Shown: positions 22,926-30,950 of the stretch, piece after piece
How positions within the stretch are numbered: position 1 is the first letter of the stretch
How the letters are laid out: each line of letters begins with the position of its first letter
Origin: Salinicola endophyticus
Lineage (GTDB): Bacteria; Pseudomonadota; Gammaproteobacteria; Pseudomonadales; Halomonadaceae
Length of the DNA: 64,000 nucleotides
Direction of reading: 5' to 3'
Assembly (NCBI RefSeq): GCF_040536835.1
Contig: NZ_CP159578.1
Coordinates: forward strand, 558,001 to 622,000
Made by a program: the position numbers and the translations under genes
Notes under the pieces: generated by a model
Databases searched by the model: none
What the model was told of the DNA's origin: nothing
The model's input: the letters and a program-made list of their open reading frames with translations, nothing else

Positions 22926-23441
22926 ATGTGTTGGACGACGGGCATTTCTATACTGGCAATTGTGGTTTCTGGAGTCAGCGCGTTCATGTCGATTCGAACG
23001 AGTCGTTTGTCGGCGAAGCCTGTTTTGAGTGCTTGGTTACAATCTGACTCGCCAAATGAGCACGCTTTTATCGTTTCAAACAAAGGAAATGGCCCAGCAA
23101 TCATTGAGTCATTTGAAGTAGAGTCGCCAGGAATCGAAAAGTCCTTTGAGGAGAGTGGTGCGGGTCTAGTTCATCGATTTCACGAAGTAATGAGGCAGGC
23201 TTATTCGGCACACTACTATGAGCTTCTTAGCAGTACGTATCTGCCGAGGGGGCAAGCTGTAGGGGCAGGAGAGGAAAAGAAGATAGTTGTCTTTTCTACC
23301 CAGAGCATAAATCCCTTTGATAGTCGGAAAAAAGAGTCATTTCTGAGGAGTTGGAAAGTTAAAATTATCTATAAAGATATGTTTGGAAACAGGAAGGGGG
23401 CTGTTTTTTATCAAGGTCGGATAACTGTGGTCCGCGCGTAG
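22926..23441 (+). CDS. Membrane-anchored moron protein inserted in the tailocin
   Basis: 171 residues, rightward inside an otherwise leftward cluster and clearly more AT-rich. One N-terminal membrane segment is visible (ISILAIVVSGVSAFMSI, about 7-23). A beta-rich soluble domain follows, with HAFIVSNKGNGPAIIESFEV and WKVKIIYKDMFGNRKGAVFYQG. No family was recognised. It lies between G and FI, where P2 has the Z/fun moron that blocks phage T5. Inference: self-expressed cargo for immunity or phage exclusion, not part of the particle. Confidence 0.7.
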   Translation: MCWTTGISILAIVVSGVSAFMSIRTSRLSAKPVLSAWLQSDSPNEHAFIVSNKGNGPAIIESFEVESPGIEKSFEESGAGLVHRFHEVMRQAYSAHYYELLSSTYLPRGQAVGAGEEKKIVVFSTQSINPFDSRKKESFLRSWKVKIIYKDMFGNRKGAVFYQGRITVVRA

Positions 23442-23544
23442 AAATCCGTTGATAGCCCGCCATTAGGCGGGCCATCTCGTTCAGTTTACCTACCGACCCA
23501 GTTCCAGCCGCGCCTGCAGCGCTTAGCGATCAATGCGTTATTCA

Positions 23545-24198
23545 TCACGTGGCCGTATCGGCCTCGGTGTTATCGGCGGGCTCCCATCTCACCGCCTGAA
23601 TCGCCTCGCGGTCGCCGGCGGCCTCGGCGGCGGTGATGGCGTCCTTGAGCTGCCATGACTTGGCCAGCAACCCCTGCTTGAACGCCTTGGCGGCGTCGGT
23701 CAGTGCGATCATCTGCTCGGGCGTGAGCGAGTAGACGGTGTTCGATTGCGCCCGCAGCGCCATGTTGGCCTCGGTGTCGCCGGCGGCACGACGGTCGCGG
23801 GCCTCGATCGCCAACCCGAGCAGATTGGCTTCGTCTTCGTCCGGCCGGGTCTGGATCACATCCTCGCTACCGTCCGGCAGGGTGTAGGGCATGCCGGCGC
23901 GCAGAGCGTTGGCCAGGGCCGATTCGATCGCCGCACGCTGGCGGTTGGCGAGGCGGAATATCGGGGCTATGGGTCTCTCTACCCAAGCTGGCCGGCCGCT
24001 GGACGTAGAGCCAAGTATCTTGTCCTTGGGTTTGCCATGCGCTTGGGCGGCATAAGCCTCGAACTCTTCGTCGGTGACGGCGATGGCATCGTCTGGCCAG
24101 CTTCCGGATTTTACGTAAGACTCTTGAAACTCACCGGCGAAGAATTCGCATCGAGATGGGCTGAAATAATATGAAGCCCGCGCAGTTATGTTTGTCAT
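23545..24198 (-). CDS. G: Tail fibre assembly chaperone (gpG-like)
   Basis: 217 residues. The N-terminus has the pattern of fibre assembly proteins (ASYYFSPSRCEFF ... WPDDAIAVTDEEFEAYAAQ). The C-terminal half (GMPYTLPDGSEDVIQTR and NTVYSLTPEQMIALTDAAKAFKQ) is DUF4376-like. Known: such chaperones fold the matching fibre tip and usually co-vary with it. It follows the fibre gene by nine bases. Confidence 0.85.
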   Translation of the reverse strand: MTNITARASYYFSPSRCEFFAGEFQESYVKSGSWPDDAIAVTDEEFEAYAAQAHGKPKDKILGSTSSGRPAWVERPIAPIFRLANRQRAAIESALANALRAGMPYTLPDGSEDVIQTRPDEDEANLLGLAIEARDRRAAGDTEANMALRAQSNTVYSLTPEQMIALTDAAKAFKQGLLAKSWQLKDAITAAEAAGDREAIQAVRWEPADNTEADTAT

Positions 24199-24207
24199 GA
24201 TGGATCC

Positions 24208-26412
24208 TTAGTAGCCGATGGCCATGTAATATGCCTTGCCTGCACTGGGGACTTCGGCATGGATTCGGAAGCCCGAGGCGCTTTGTTCATCAACGGAAAT
24301 GTCGCCGGTGTTCAATACTCCCAAATCTGTCAGAACGACTGAGGCGCAGCGGTTGGGGAAAGTGATAGGGAAGGTTTCGTAGGAGTCCACATCATGTGTG
24401 CCCCATTGAATCAATAAGCCATTGGGCAGTCGTGCATAGCCGTTGGTCTGGATGCTTGCGGCGGCGTCACCGTCGTGCCAGATGCGTTGTTGCTTGTAGC
24501 GCAGATCCCGAGGACTGATCAGTAGCATCTCTTCTGCATCGGCATTGGTGACCGGATTCTCGCCGCCGCTGGCGCTGTAGCTGTAGGTCAAATGATCAGA
24601 ATCGAACCACAGCGCGCCACTGCCAGCATCGGTGGTGCGGTCCTCGAAGACCACGCCCGGTGCGAAAGATTTGAGCGTGATGCCATAGGCCTCTGACGAA
24701 TTGTTCAGCGCGTGGCCTGAGCCCCATAGTTCCAGCTTGCCAACTATCTGCTGCGACGCTTGGCCACGACGCCAGATGAAATCGCTCGCGTGCTTGCCGT
24801 CGACCTTATCGGCACTACCTGAGATATCGATCGCCGCTTTCCCATCCAGCAGCGAGGCATCAATGCCACCATCAGCGCGATCCAGTCGCCCGCTGGCGTT
24901 GACTCGGAAGATGTAGCCGTTGCCATCGTGCATATCGAGATTGCCGCCGCTAGAGACGGATACTCTAGCGCCGCCGCTGCCGCGAATCCCTGCCTTATCG
25001 TAATCCTTCTCTTTCAGCAATCGGTCGCCACCGGCCTCCACCCAGCCAGGGCCGAGCAGCACGCGAGGAGTGTGGGCGGAAGGGTCCTGGTCGGCGAAGA
25101 AGGCCAGCGTATTGGCGCTGTCGTCGTAGACCAGACCGTCCCAGTTAGTTGAACTCGTCGAGCCCATGGGGACTCTACTGTTGCCGGTATCCGAGCGCAG
25201 GAATTGACCGGCTTGAAGGCCATCGACTGTATCGGCATCGAGCCCGGAACCCGCGCCATCGTTGCCCTCATGCCAGAGCTTTCGATAGCCATTGCCATGC
25301 TTCACCTGGAGGCCATCATCGGCCAGGCTGACGCCGCCATATCCGCTGAAAATGAGCGTTCTGGCTTCGCTGGTATCATCGCGATTGTAGAACTGAAACC
25401 AGGCCCGGCTGCTGTCGGAGACCATGCGGATTTGCGTCTGGCCGGCAACCGGTGCTCCAAGCAGAATGCCGGTATTCACCGTCAGCGTGCCGTTCATGAC
25501 ATCGTCGGTATTACGCAGAAGCTGATTGCCGTGGATGCCATCCACCGTATCCGCATCCAGCCCCTTGCCGGGGCCTTCGTCGCGCCGGGCCGCGCTACCC
25601 AGCGCGCTCAGGGCGTTCTGCACCGTGGTCGGGTTGCCCAGCTTGGCCAGGTTCTCGACGGAGATCCGCGTCGCGGCGTGGGCGCCGCCTTCGCTGCGGT
25701 GGGCATCCAGCGCCGACTTGTTGGCCGCCGGCGTCACCGCGCGGGCGTTGTCGCTGCCCTCTTTGGTCTCGGCGTAGGTGGCCAGCTCGACCATGCCCTG
25801 GGCGTTGGTGGTCGCTGCCGGGTGGTTGCGGCTGGCGGCGTGGTCGTTGAGCTGCGTCAGCGTGGCGTAGGCGGCGAGCACCTTGTCGATGAACGCCTTC
25901 AGCGTGCGCGGGACGACCCCGCGGCGGGCGTCGCTGCCGGCGTCGACCTCGGCCTGGGTGGCGAGTTCGAGCACCCCGGCGACCTCGGTGGTGGCCGGCG
26001 GGTTGAGAAAGGCGGCGTCACCGAAGGTGATCGAGGAGACGTCGAGGGACTCGACCACCAGGTCGGTGGCCAGCAGCAGGGTCGAGGGGGCGGCCTTCTC
26101 GATGATCCACTCGCTCTGCGAATAGACCGCGAAGAGCACGCCGGCGTCGGTGAACAGGCCGATCTCGCCGACGGCGTAGGTGTCGCTGCTCTCGTCCTGC
26201 ACGCTGACGTGCAGGGTGTCGGCGGCGACCGCCTGGCCGGCCATGCTGGCCAGACGCTTGATCGGCTCGCGCAGGGCGGTCTGGTCGGCGCTGGGGGTGT
26301 AGCGGCCGCGGCCGAAGCCGATCTCGCTGAGGGTCAGGGCCGTGGTGCCGTCGTGGTCGGCGTCGATCAGCGCGGCGCGGCCGGCATCGGTGATGGTGAA
26401 GACGATGGCCAT
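24208..26412 (-). CDS. H: Tail fibre / receptor-binding protein (gpH-like)
   Basis: 734 residues from the ATG at 26412. The N-terminal ~160 residues match the phage tail-collar fibre domain that attaches to the baseplate (VFTITDAGRAALIDAD, ALTLSEIGFGRGRY). Repeated shaft motifs of the type GLDADTVDG occur several times (about residues 280-560), with variants LDGKAAI and KVDGKHASDF. The C-terminal ~75 residues resemble a gp53-like tip domain (LPNGLLIQWGT, FPITFPNRCASVVL). The distal half is less GC-rich than the proximal half. Inference: the tip sets the killing spectrum and was probably exchanged together with G. Confidence 0.9.
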   Translation of the reverse strand: MAIVFTITDAGRAALIDADHDGTTALTLSEIGFGRGRYTPSADQTALREPIKRLASMAGQAVAADTLHVSVQDESSDTYAVGEIGLFTDAGVLFAVYSQSEWIIEKAAPSTLLLATDLVVESLDVSSITFGDAAFLNPPATTEVAGVLELATQAEVDAGSDARRGVVPRTLKAFIDKVLAAYATLTQLNDHAASRNHPAATTNAQGMVELATYAETKEGSDNARAVTPAANKSALDAHRSEGGAHAATRISVENLAKLGNPTTVQNALSALGSAARRDEGPGKGLDADTVDGIHGNQLLRNTDDVMNGTLTVNTGILLGAPVAGQTQIRMVSDSSRAWFQFYNRDDTSEARTLIFSGYGGVSLADDGLQVKHGNGYRKLWHEGNDGAGSGLDADTVDGLQAGQFLRSDTGNSRVPMGSTSSTNWDGLVYDDSANTLAFFADQDPSAHTPRVLLGPGWVEAGGDRLLKEKDYDKAGIRGSGGARVSVSSGGNLDMHDGNGYIFRVNASGRLDRADGGIDASLLDGKAAIDISGSADKVDGKHASDFIWRRGQASQQIVGKLELWGSGHALNNSSEAYGITLKSFAPGVVFEDRTTDAGSGALWFDSDHLTYSYSASGGENPVTNADAEEMLLISPRDLRYKQQRIWHDGDAAASIQTNGYARLPNGLLIQWGTHDVDSYETFPITFPNRCASVVLTDLGVLNTGDISVDEQSASGFRIHAEVPSAGKAYYMAIGY

Positions 26413-26422
26413 CGGGGGTCCT

Positions 26423-26977
26423 CTAGTGGGCGGTGGCCGCCAGGCGGCGGTAGACGTAGGCTCGGGCGCCGCCGGCGACGCCGACACCGCCCGTGGCGCT
26501 GAGCCCGGCGGTGAAGGTGAAGTGCGAGCGGACCGGCTTGGTGCGGGTGATCTCGTCGACGATGTCCTGCTGGAAGGCGGCGCTGTTGGGCACCTCCGCG
26601 CCCAGGGTCAGCACCACGTCGAAGGTGTGCGGCGCGCCCGGCTCGGCCTTCTGCCACCACTCGCGTAGCGCCAGGCTGGAGCCGAACGAGCGGACCACGT
26701 CGCGCACGCTCTTGGCGGTGCCTTTACGACGCTGGATCTCGATCGCGTTGCGCAGGCGCTGGCGCTTGATGCGCTCCGGCCAGTAGGGCTGCCAGGCATC
26801 CAGTGAGAGCGCCCAGGCGAGCCACGGCAGCAGCTCGGCGGGGCAGGTGTCCGGGTTCCACAGCGCGCGCAGCGGCACCGGCAGCTCGCTGGCACCGGCG
26901 GCGGCGGTCTCCAGGGCGTGCTCCAGGGGGCTGGCGTTGGGCGGCAGCAGGCTGGCGCGGGGGCTCGGCTCACTCAT
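26423..26977 (-). CDS. I: Baseplate wedge / tail protein I (gpI)
   Basis: 184 residues. The family signature is visible: SLLPPNASPLEHALETA near the start, then CPAELLPWLAWALSLDAW and WPERIKRQRLRNAIEIQRRKGT, the region conserved in P2 gpI. Known: gpI links the fibre to the gpJ wedge. Its start overlaps the end of J and its stop lies 10 bp before the fibre start. Confidence 0.9.
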   Translation of the reverse strand: MSEPSPRASLLPPNASPLEHALETAAAGASELPVPLRALWNPDTCPAELLPWLAWALSLDAWQPYWPERIKRQRLRNAIEIQRRKGTAKSVRDVVRSFGSSLALREWWQKAEPGAPHTFDVVLTLGAEVPNSAAFQQDIVDEITRTKPVRSHFTFTAGLSATGGVGVAGGARAYVYRRLAATAH

Positions 26978-27869
26978 CGAGACCTCCGTCGCGCAGCGCG
27001 ATCTCGGTGCAGTGGGTCGCCTGGGTGCGGTCGATCACCAGGCTCGCCGCGGGGTCGGTGAGCTCGACCCGCTGCACGCCGGGCTGGTGCAGCGCGGCGT
27101 AGAGCCCGGAGAGGGTGACATCGAGGCCCAGACGGTGCTGCTGCTCGGCATAGACGGCGGCGGCGGCGCGCGCTTCGCGCATCACCACTTCGCGGTCGGG
27201 GCCGGCGTAGAAGTAGAGGGTGGCGGCGATACGGTAGTCGACGATCTCGGCGCTGCGCACGCTGACGTGATCGGTGAGCGGGCGCACATCCTCGGCAGAC
27301 AGCGTGGCGTCGACGCGCGCGAGCAGCTCGGCCGGGGCGCTGCCGTCGCCGTCGCGGGCGAGCACCGTCACCACCACCTCGCCCGGCGCCGGGCTGGTGG
27401 CGCTGGCATCCAGCACCTGGCCGTCGGCGGAGAGCGCGTGGAAGACGTAGGCGCCCTCGGGGCCGGCGGTGGAGAATCCCTCCAGCGAGAGCTGAATGCG
27501 CCGGCGCAAGTCGGCGTCCGTCTCCAGCGTGGCCGGCACCGGCGGCACCGCTGCGGGGTCGCCGGCGTCCAGGGTCTGGCGGGCGACGCCGAAGAGCGCG
27601 CCGAGGTGGTCGAGATCGGCGCCGCGGGCGTAGGCGAGCATCACCCCCTGGGCGGCTTCGTTGATCCGCTGGCGCAGCAGCAGCTCGCGGTAGGCGGCGG
27701 CCTGCAGGATCTTGTAGGCGGGGTCGGACTCGACGCTGACATCGAACGCCGGAGCCCGCGCGCGCAGGTCGGCGAGCAGGGCGGCGAAAATCGTCTCGAA
27801 GTCGAGCGGCTCGACGATATCCGGCGCGGGCAGCCGCGAGAGATCGACGGCGGTGAAGCCTCCGGCCAT
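26970..27869 (-). CDS. J: Baseplate wedge protein J (gpJ)
   Basis: 299 residues. Family features of P2 gpJ (T4 gp6-like wedge) are present: DFETIFAALLADLRARAPAF near the N-terminus, then RQRINEAAQGVMLAYARGADLDHLGALFG and GPEGAYVFHALSADGQVLDA. Known: gpJ forms the wedge ring that triggers sheath contraction. It lies between W and I, with a short overlap to I. Confidence 0.95.
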   Translation of the reverse strand: MAGGFTAVDLSRLPAPDIVEPLDFETIFAALLADLRARAPAFDVSVESDPAYKILQAAAYRELLLRQRINEAAQGVMLAYARGADLDHLGALFGVARQTLDAGDPAAVPPVPATLETDADLRRRIQLSLEGFSTAGPEGAYVFHALSADGQVLDASATSPAPGEVVVTVLARDGDGSAPAELLARVDATLSAEDVRPLTDHVSVRSAEIVDYRIAATLYFYAGPDREVVMREARAAAAVYAEQQHRLGLDVTLSGLYAALHQPGVQRVELTDPAASLVIDRTQATHCTEIALRDGGLDE

Positions 27870-27872
27870 GGT

Positions 27873-28223
27873 TTAGGTCTCCTGTCCCAGGGGGATATCG
27901 AAGGTGAGGTCGGCGCCGTCGTCGACCCGTTCGGCGTGCACGCTGAGCGTCAGCCGCCCGGGGCGCGTGGTAGAGACGTGGCGCGTGACCTGCTTGACGC
28001 GAATCCGCGGCTCCCAGCGCATCAGTGCCACCACCGTGGCCGAGTAGGCGCGCAGGGCGGTGGCGCCATCCAGCGGCTGGTCGATCAGCTCCGGCAGCAG
28101 CGAGCCGTAGTCGCGGCGCATCACCCGCGAGCCGATGGGCGTGGTGAGAATGTCGGTGACGGACTGGCGAATATGGGCGATGCCCGCCAGCGCCGCGCCG
28201 CTGGTGCGATCCATGCCGGCCAT
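27873..28223 (-). CDS. W: Baseplate wedge protein W (gp25-like)
   Basis: 116 residues of the GPW/gp25 family: HIRQSVTDILTTPIGSRVMRRDYGS, the most conserved segment, then LPELIDQPLDG. The EPR-type motif reads WEPRIRV, as in gp25 homologues. Known: gp25 nucleates sheath assembly on the baseplate. Its start overlaps the V stop by one base (ATGA-type junction). Confidence 0.95.
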   Translation of the reverse strand: MAGMDRTSGAALAGIAHIRQSVTDILTTPIGSRVMRRDYGSLLPELIDQPLDGATALRAYSATVVALMRWEPRIRVKQVTRHVSTTRPGRLTLSVHAERVDDGADLTFDIPLGQET

Positions 28224-28861
28224 CAGTTCACCCCCTCCGTCTGGGCGCCGCCGCGCTGCACGCCGCCGTGGGTGTGGCTGGCGCTGATGTCGCGGCCGTT
28301 GCTGGTCACCGCGCCGGTGAAGTGGGTATCGCCGGCCATGGTCGCGGTCTGGCCGCTGGGCTGGCTGAAGTTGCCGTTCAAGGTGAGATTGCCGTTGATC
28401 ACGGTGTCGGCGTTGAGGGTGGCGCCGCCGGCGGCGGTGGCGGTGAGGGCGGCGGCGGTGGTGACGCTCACCGCGCCCTGGGCGTCGAGGCTGGCCGAGC
28501 CGGGCAGGGTGGCGCTCAGGTGGCTGGCAGCGTGGTCGTAGCGGAGCCGCGCGCCGTCGGGCAGTTCGAGCTGGGTCACGTTGGCATCATGGCTCGGCGC
28601 CGGCACCGCGTCCGAGTTCAGCGCCGGCAGCACCAGGGCGCCGCGCAGCTCGCCGCCGGGGGCCAGCAGCAGCACCTGCTCGCCCAGGGTCGGCGGGTTC
28701 CAGGTTCGGCTGTGGCCGGCGCGGGCGGTCAGCCACGGCAGCCAGTCGGTGAGTAGCGCACCGCTCTGGACGCGCACGCGCACCGCGGCGTGGTCGATCG
28801 CGGCGACACGGCCGACGCGGATCAGATTGTGGAGCAGACGGGCAAGTTCGACGGAGTTCAT
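28223..28861 (-). CDS. V: Baseplate spike protein V
   Basis: 212 residues. The N-terminal OB-like domain is visible (NLIRVGRVAAIDHAAVRVRV, WNPPTLGEQVLLLAPGGEL). A repeat-rich beta-helix (SLDAQGAVSV ... LNADTVINGNLTLNG) leads to the C-terminal SASHTHGGV, the HxH iron-binding apex motif of P2-type spikes. Known: the trimer forms the membrane-piercing needle. Confidence 0.95.
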   Translation of the reverse strand: MNSVELARLLHNLIRVGRVAAIDHAAVRVRVQSGALLTDWLPWLTARAGHSRTWNPPTLGEQVLLLAPGGELRGALVLPALNSDAVPAPSHDANVTQLELPDGARLRYDHAASHLSATLPGSASLDAQGAVSVTTAAALTATAAGGATLNADTVINGNLTLNGNFSQPSGQTATMAGDTHFTGAVTSNGRDISASHTHGGVQRGGAQTEGVN

Positions 28862-28984
28862 GGCGCACCGGTGGCGGGAGACGGCATGCGCTCATGGTCC
28901 GCGGCGCGGGGCGGGCTGGCGAGCCGCGGGCGTTGTCGGCGGGGGTTCGACGTGGGCGCTTTCTATCGCCCCCGACGCCGGGCG
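28862..28984. other. 123-bp gap where phage P2 carries gene S
   Basis: Between R and V, P2-like phages carry S, a head-joining/tail completion gene of about 450 bp. Only 123 GC-rich bases without an ORF remain. I see no recognisable S remnant. The direct GCGGGC-type repeats could be a deletion scar. Confidence 0.5.
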
Positions 28985-29479
28985 TTAGGCCAGCGGGCCA
29001 TCCCACTCGGCCACCAACCGATACCCCTCGTCACCCGCGCTGTCGTCGCGCAGCAGCAGCTGCCAGTGCTCGGCGGGGCAGGTCTCGTGCGCGAAGGCGG
29101 GCTGGCGATGGTCGAGAGTGATCTCGCCGCTGGCGCAGTCGTGGCGCGCCACCACGCGCTCCTCGAGCGGCACCCACAGGCGCAGGTCGGCGGGCGCCTC
29201 GCCGGCGAAGGCCCAGGCAAAGCGCAGGCCCGGTTCCGGCCCCAGCTCGGGCTGATAGCGCGACAGCCACGCCAGCAGCGGCAGCATCACCGCGTCCAGG
29301 GTGTCGTCATAGGCGTGCAGCGTCAGTGCGGCGGTCACCGCATAGCCTTGGGAGAGCGAGGCCCCCGGGGCGAACCGGATGCGCCCCTCGTCCACCTGCG
29401 CCGAGAGCCGGTTCGGCATCTCCTGCAGCGCCGGCACGGTGCGCCGCAGATGTTCAATCAGGGCGTTCAGCAGTTGCAT
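28985..29479 (-). CDS. R: Tail completion protein R
   Basis: 164 residues beginning MQLLNALIEHLRRTVPALQE, the conserved start of P2 gpR. Then come YAVTAALTLHAYDDTLDAVMLPLLAWLSRYQP and a C-terminal strand region (YRLVAEWDGPLA). Known: gpR and gpS act in tail completion; here only R is kept. Its start overlaps the Rz1 reading frame. Confidence 0.85.
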   Translation of the reverse strand: MQLLNALIEHLRRTVPALQEMPNRLSAQVDEGRIRFAPGASLSQGYAVTAALTLHAYDDTLDAVMLPLLAWLSRYQPELGPEPGLRFAWAFAGEAPADLRLWVPLEERVVARHDCASGEITLDHRQPAFAHETCPAEHWQLLLRDDSAGDEGYRLVAEWDGPLA

Positions 29480-29729
29480 GTCGGGTCTCCTCCAGGGTGG
29501 TCACCAGTCCGTTATGTCGAATCGCGCAGGCGTGGTACTGCGCCGCCCAGTCGCGCAGCGTCAGCACCACGCTGGCGCCGCTGCCGTCACTCAACGGCGG
29601 CAGCGTCGTCGGGCAGCGGGTCAGCAGCGTCTGCTGGATCGGGGGCGCGGCCGGCGGCGGCGTCGTTGAGCAGGCGCACAGCGTCAGGCTCAAGGCAGAC
29701 GCGGCGATAAATCGGCTTCTGGATCTCAC
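29454..29729 (-). CDS. o-spanin Rz1-type lipoprotein
   Basis: 91 residues. A lipoprotein signal ends in LCACS, so Cys19 is the likely lipid site. The short Pro-rich mature part (TTPPPAAPPIQQTLL, CPTTLPPLSDGSG) is typical of Rz1 outer-membrane spanins. It starts inside the Rz gene in another frame, the classic embedded or overlapping spanin layout, and its end overlaps R. Confidence 0.8.
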   Translation of the reverse strand: MRSRSRFIAASALSLTLCACSTTPPPAAPPIQQTLLTRCPTTLPPLSDGSGASVVLTLRDWAAQYHACAIRHNGLVTTLEETRHATAERPD

Positions 29730-29955
29730 GAATCACTCCGCGGTCGATGACCCGTTGATGGGTGTCGAGGGTCGCGAGCCGCGCCTCGACCACGCCGGCG
29801 ATGACGGACTCCCGCGCCAGCGCCTGGCTGGCCGCGGCCTGGGCGGCCTCGAGGGCGGTGAGGCGCTGGGCATCCTCGAACCAGCCGCGGCTGAGCCAGC
29901 CTGTGCCTGCGGCGATCGCCAGCACGGCGAGCATGACGAGCGTGCGCGCCGTCAT
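29587..29955 (-). CDS. i-spanin Rz-type protein
   Basis: 122 residues from the ATG at 29955, overlapping the lysozyme stop by an ATGA. One N-terminal membrane anchor (LVMLAVLAIAAGTGWLS) is followed by a periplasmic coiled-coil region rich in Ala, Glu and Gln (LTALEAAQAAASQALARE) and REIQKPIYRRVCLEPDAVRLLND. Known: Rz and Rz1 fuse inner and outer membranes in the last step of lysis. Confidence 0.8.
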   Translation of the reverse strand: MTARTLVMLAVLAIAAGTGWLSRGWFEDAQRLTALEAAQAAASQALARESVIAGVVEARLATLDTHQRVIDRGVIREIQKPIYRRVCLEPDAVRLLNDAAAGRAPDPADAADPLPDDAAAVE

Positions 29956-30452
29956 TCCAGCCCCGCCAGACACAGCTCGCGCTCCGCCGCACGGCGCTCG
30001 ACCAGCCCCGGCAGCTTGCGGCCACCGGCATAGACCCAGCGCGCGAGCTGATCGCACGCGGCGCGCGTGTCGCCGGCGTTCAGCCTGGCCAGCAGGGTCG
30101 AGTCGCGAAACGCCCCCTCGCCGACGTTGAAGATAAAAGAGGCCAGCGCCGCCCGGCGGGTCGGCGGCATTGTGGCGTTGATCGCCGGCGCGACGTGGCG
30201 GTCGATGGCCGCGAATGCCTCGCCCAGGTCGCCGGCCAGCAGCGCCTCGCACTCCTGGGTGGTTCGGGTCTGGTTCAGCGCGACCGTCGGCCCGGTATGG
30301 CCGGTGCAGATCGTCGGGATGCCGACAGGGTCGGGATACGCCTGCAGCTCGGTGCCCTCGTAGTGCTTGACCACATTGATCGAGAGCGACAGCGCCAGGC
30401 CGCAGGCGCCGCCGATACCCGCGCCGCCGAGCCAGCGTTTCCAGTGGTTCAT
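29952..30452 (-). CDS. Endolysin, GH24 lysozyme with SAR-like N-terminus
   Basis: 166 residues from the ATG at 30452. A weakly hydrophobic, Gly/Ala-rich N-terminal segment (GGAGIGGACGLALSLSINVV) resembles a signal-anchor-release sequence. The T4-type catalytic core follows: HYEGTELQAYPDPVGIPTICTGHT holds the catalytic Glu, the Asp and the Thr. Known: R21-type SAR endolysins are exported by Sec and activated when the holin collapses the membrane potential. It lies between holin and spanins as expected. Confidence 0.9.
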   Translation of the reverse strand: MNHWKRWLGGAGIGGACGLALSLSINVVKHYEGTELQAYPDPVGIPTICTGHTGPTVALNQTRTTQECEALLAGDLGEAFAAIDRHVAPAINATMPPTRRAALASFIFNVGEGAFRDSTLLARLNAGDTRAACDQLARWVYAGGRKLPGLVERRAAERELCLAGLE

Positions 30453-30658
30453 GAACGCCTCCGCCGAATGCGCGCCCACCACTCGCGCAGGTTGCCGAGA
30501 TACTTGGGCACGATCAGCCCGATCTGCAGCGCCAGATAGGCCAGGGTCAGCACCGTGACCCAATCCGACGGCGTCATGCCGCCGGCATGCAGCAGCGAGA
30601 CGAGCGCAGGCGGCGTGGTCTTGATTGCCTCGGTGGTGATATTCGACTGATGGGCCAT
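30449..30658 (-). CDS. Holin
   Basis: 69 residues from the ATG at 30658 (MAHQSNITTEAIKTTPPALV). One strong membrane segment is visible (WVTVLTLAYLALQIGLIVPKYL), preceded by a weaker one (PPALVSLLHAGGM), with a basic C-terminal tail (REWWARIRRRRS). Size, tail and position directly before the endolysin fit a pinholin or class II/III holin. It overlaps the lysozyme start by an ATGA. Confidence 0.75.
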   Translation of the reverse strand: MAHQSNITTEAIKTTPPALVSLLHAGGMTPSDWVTVLTLAYLALQIGLIVPKYLGNLREWWARIRRRRS

Positions 30659-30740
30659 GCCGATTCCTGCGTCGACGCGGGCCGGTATGACGCTCACACC
30701 GGCCCGCGACGGGATGAAAGAAGCGCTGATCGGGCCGGGC

Positions 30741-30950
30741 TCAGCGCCACAGCTCGATCACCCGCGGCGTGGGTGACGGCGAGGCGACATCCGGCAGCAC
30801 CACCGGCGTGGCGCTCGGCAGCCGCGGGCCCAGCGCGCACAGCCCGGGATTGTGCGTCAGCACCTGCACCACCAGATCGGTACGCCCGTAATGGCGCTGA
30901 CACAGGCGATCGACGGTATCGCCCTGAAGACTCGACACGGTTCGCGGCAT
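30741..30950 (-). CDS. X: Tail protein X (LysM-like)
   Basis: 69 residues from the ATG at 30950. It is the P2 gpX type with VSSLQGDTVDRLCQRHYGRTDLVVQVL, a LysM-like fold, then VLTHNPGLCALGPRLP. Known: gpX binds the baseplate hub region. It is the first gene of the leftward tail and lysis cluster; the next phage gene expected upstream (L, head completion) is absent. Confidence 0.85.
   Translation of the reverse strand: MPRTVSSLQGDTVDRLCQRHYGRTDLVVQVLTHNPGLCALGPRLPSATPVVLPDVASPSPTPRVIELWR

Larger units (their letters stand above)
16585..30950 (-). mobile_element. P2-type tail and lysis cluster without head genes: R-type tailocin
   Basis: Leftward order X - holin - lysozyme - Rz/Rz1 - R - V - W - J - I - H - G - FI - FII - E/E' - T - U - D follows the tail and lysis order of P2-like phages. 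The head genes Q, O, N, M, L and the head-joining gene S are absent; immediately upstream of X the sequence passes into small non-phage genes and ectD. No integrase, replication or repressor gene lies inside the block. Known: this composition defines R-type bacteriocins such as R-pyocins. Inference: a contractile particle released by cell lysis to kill related strains. Confidence 0.85.
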
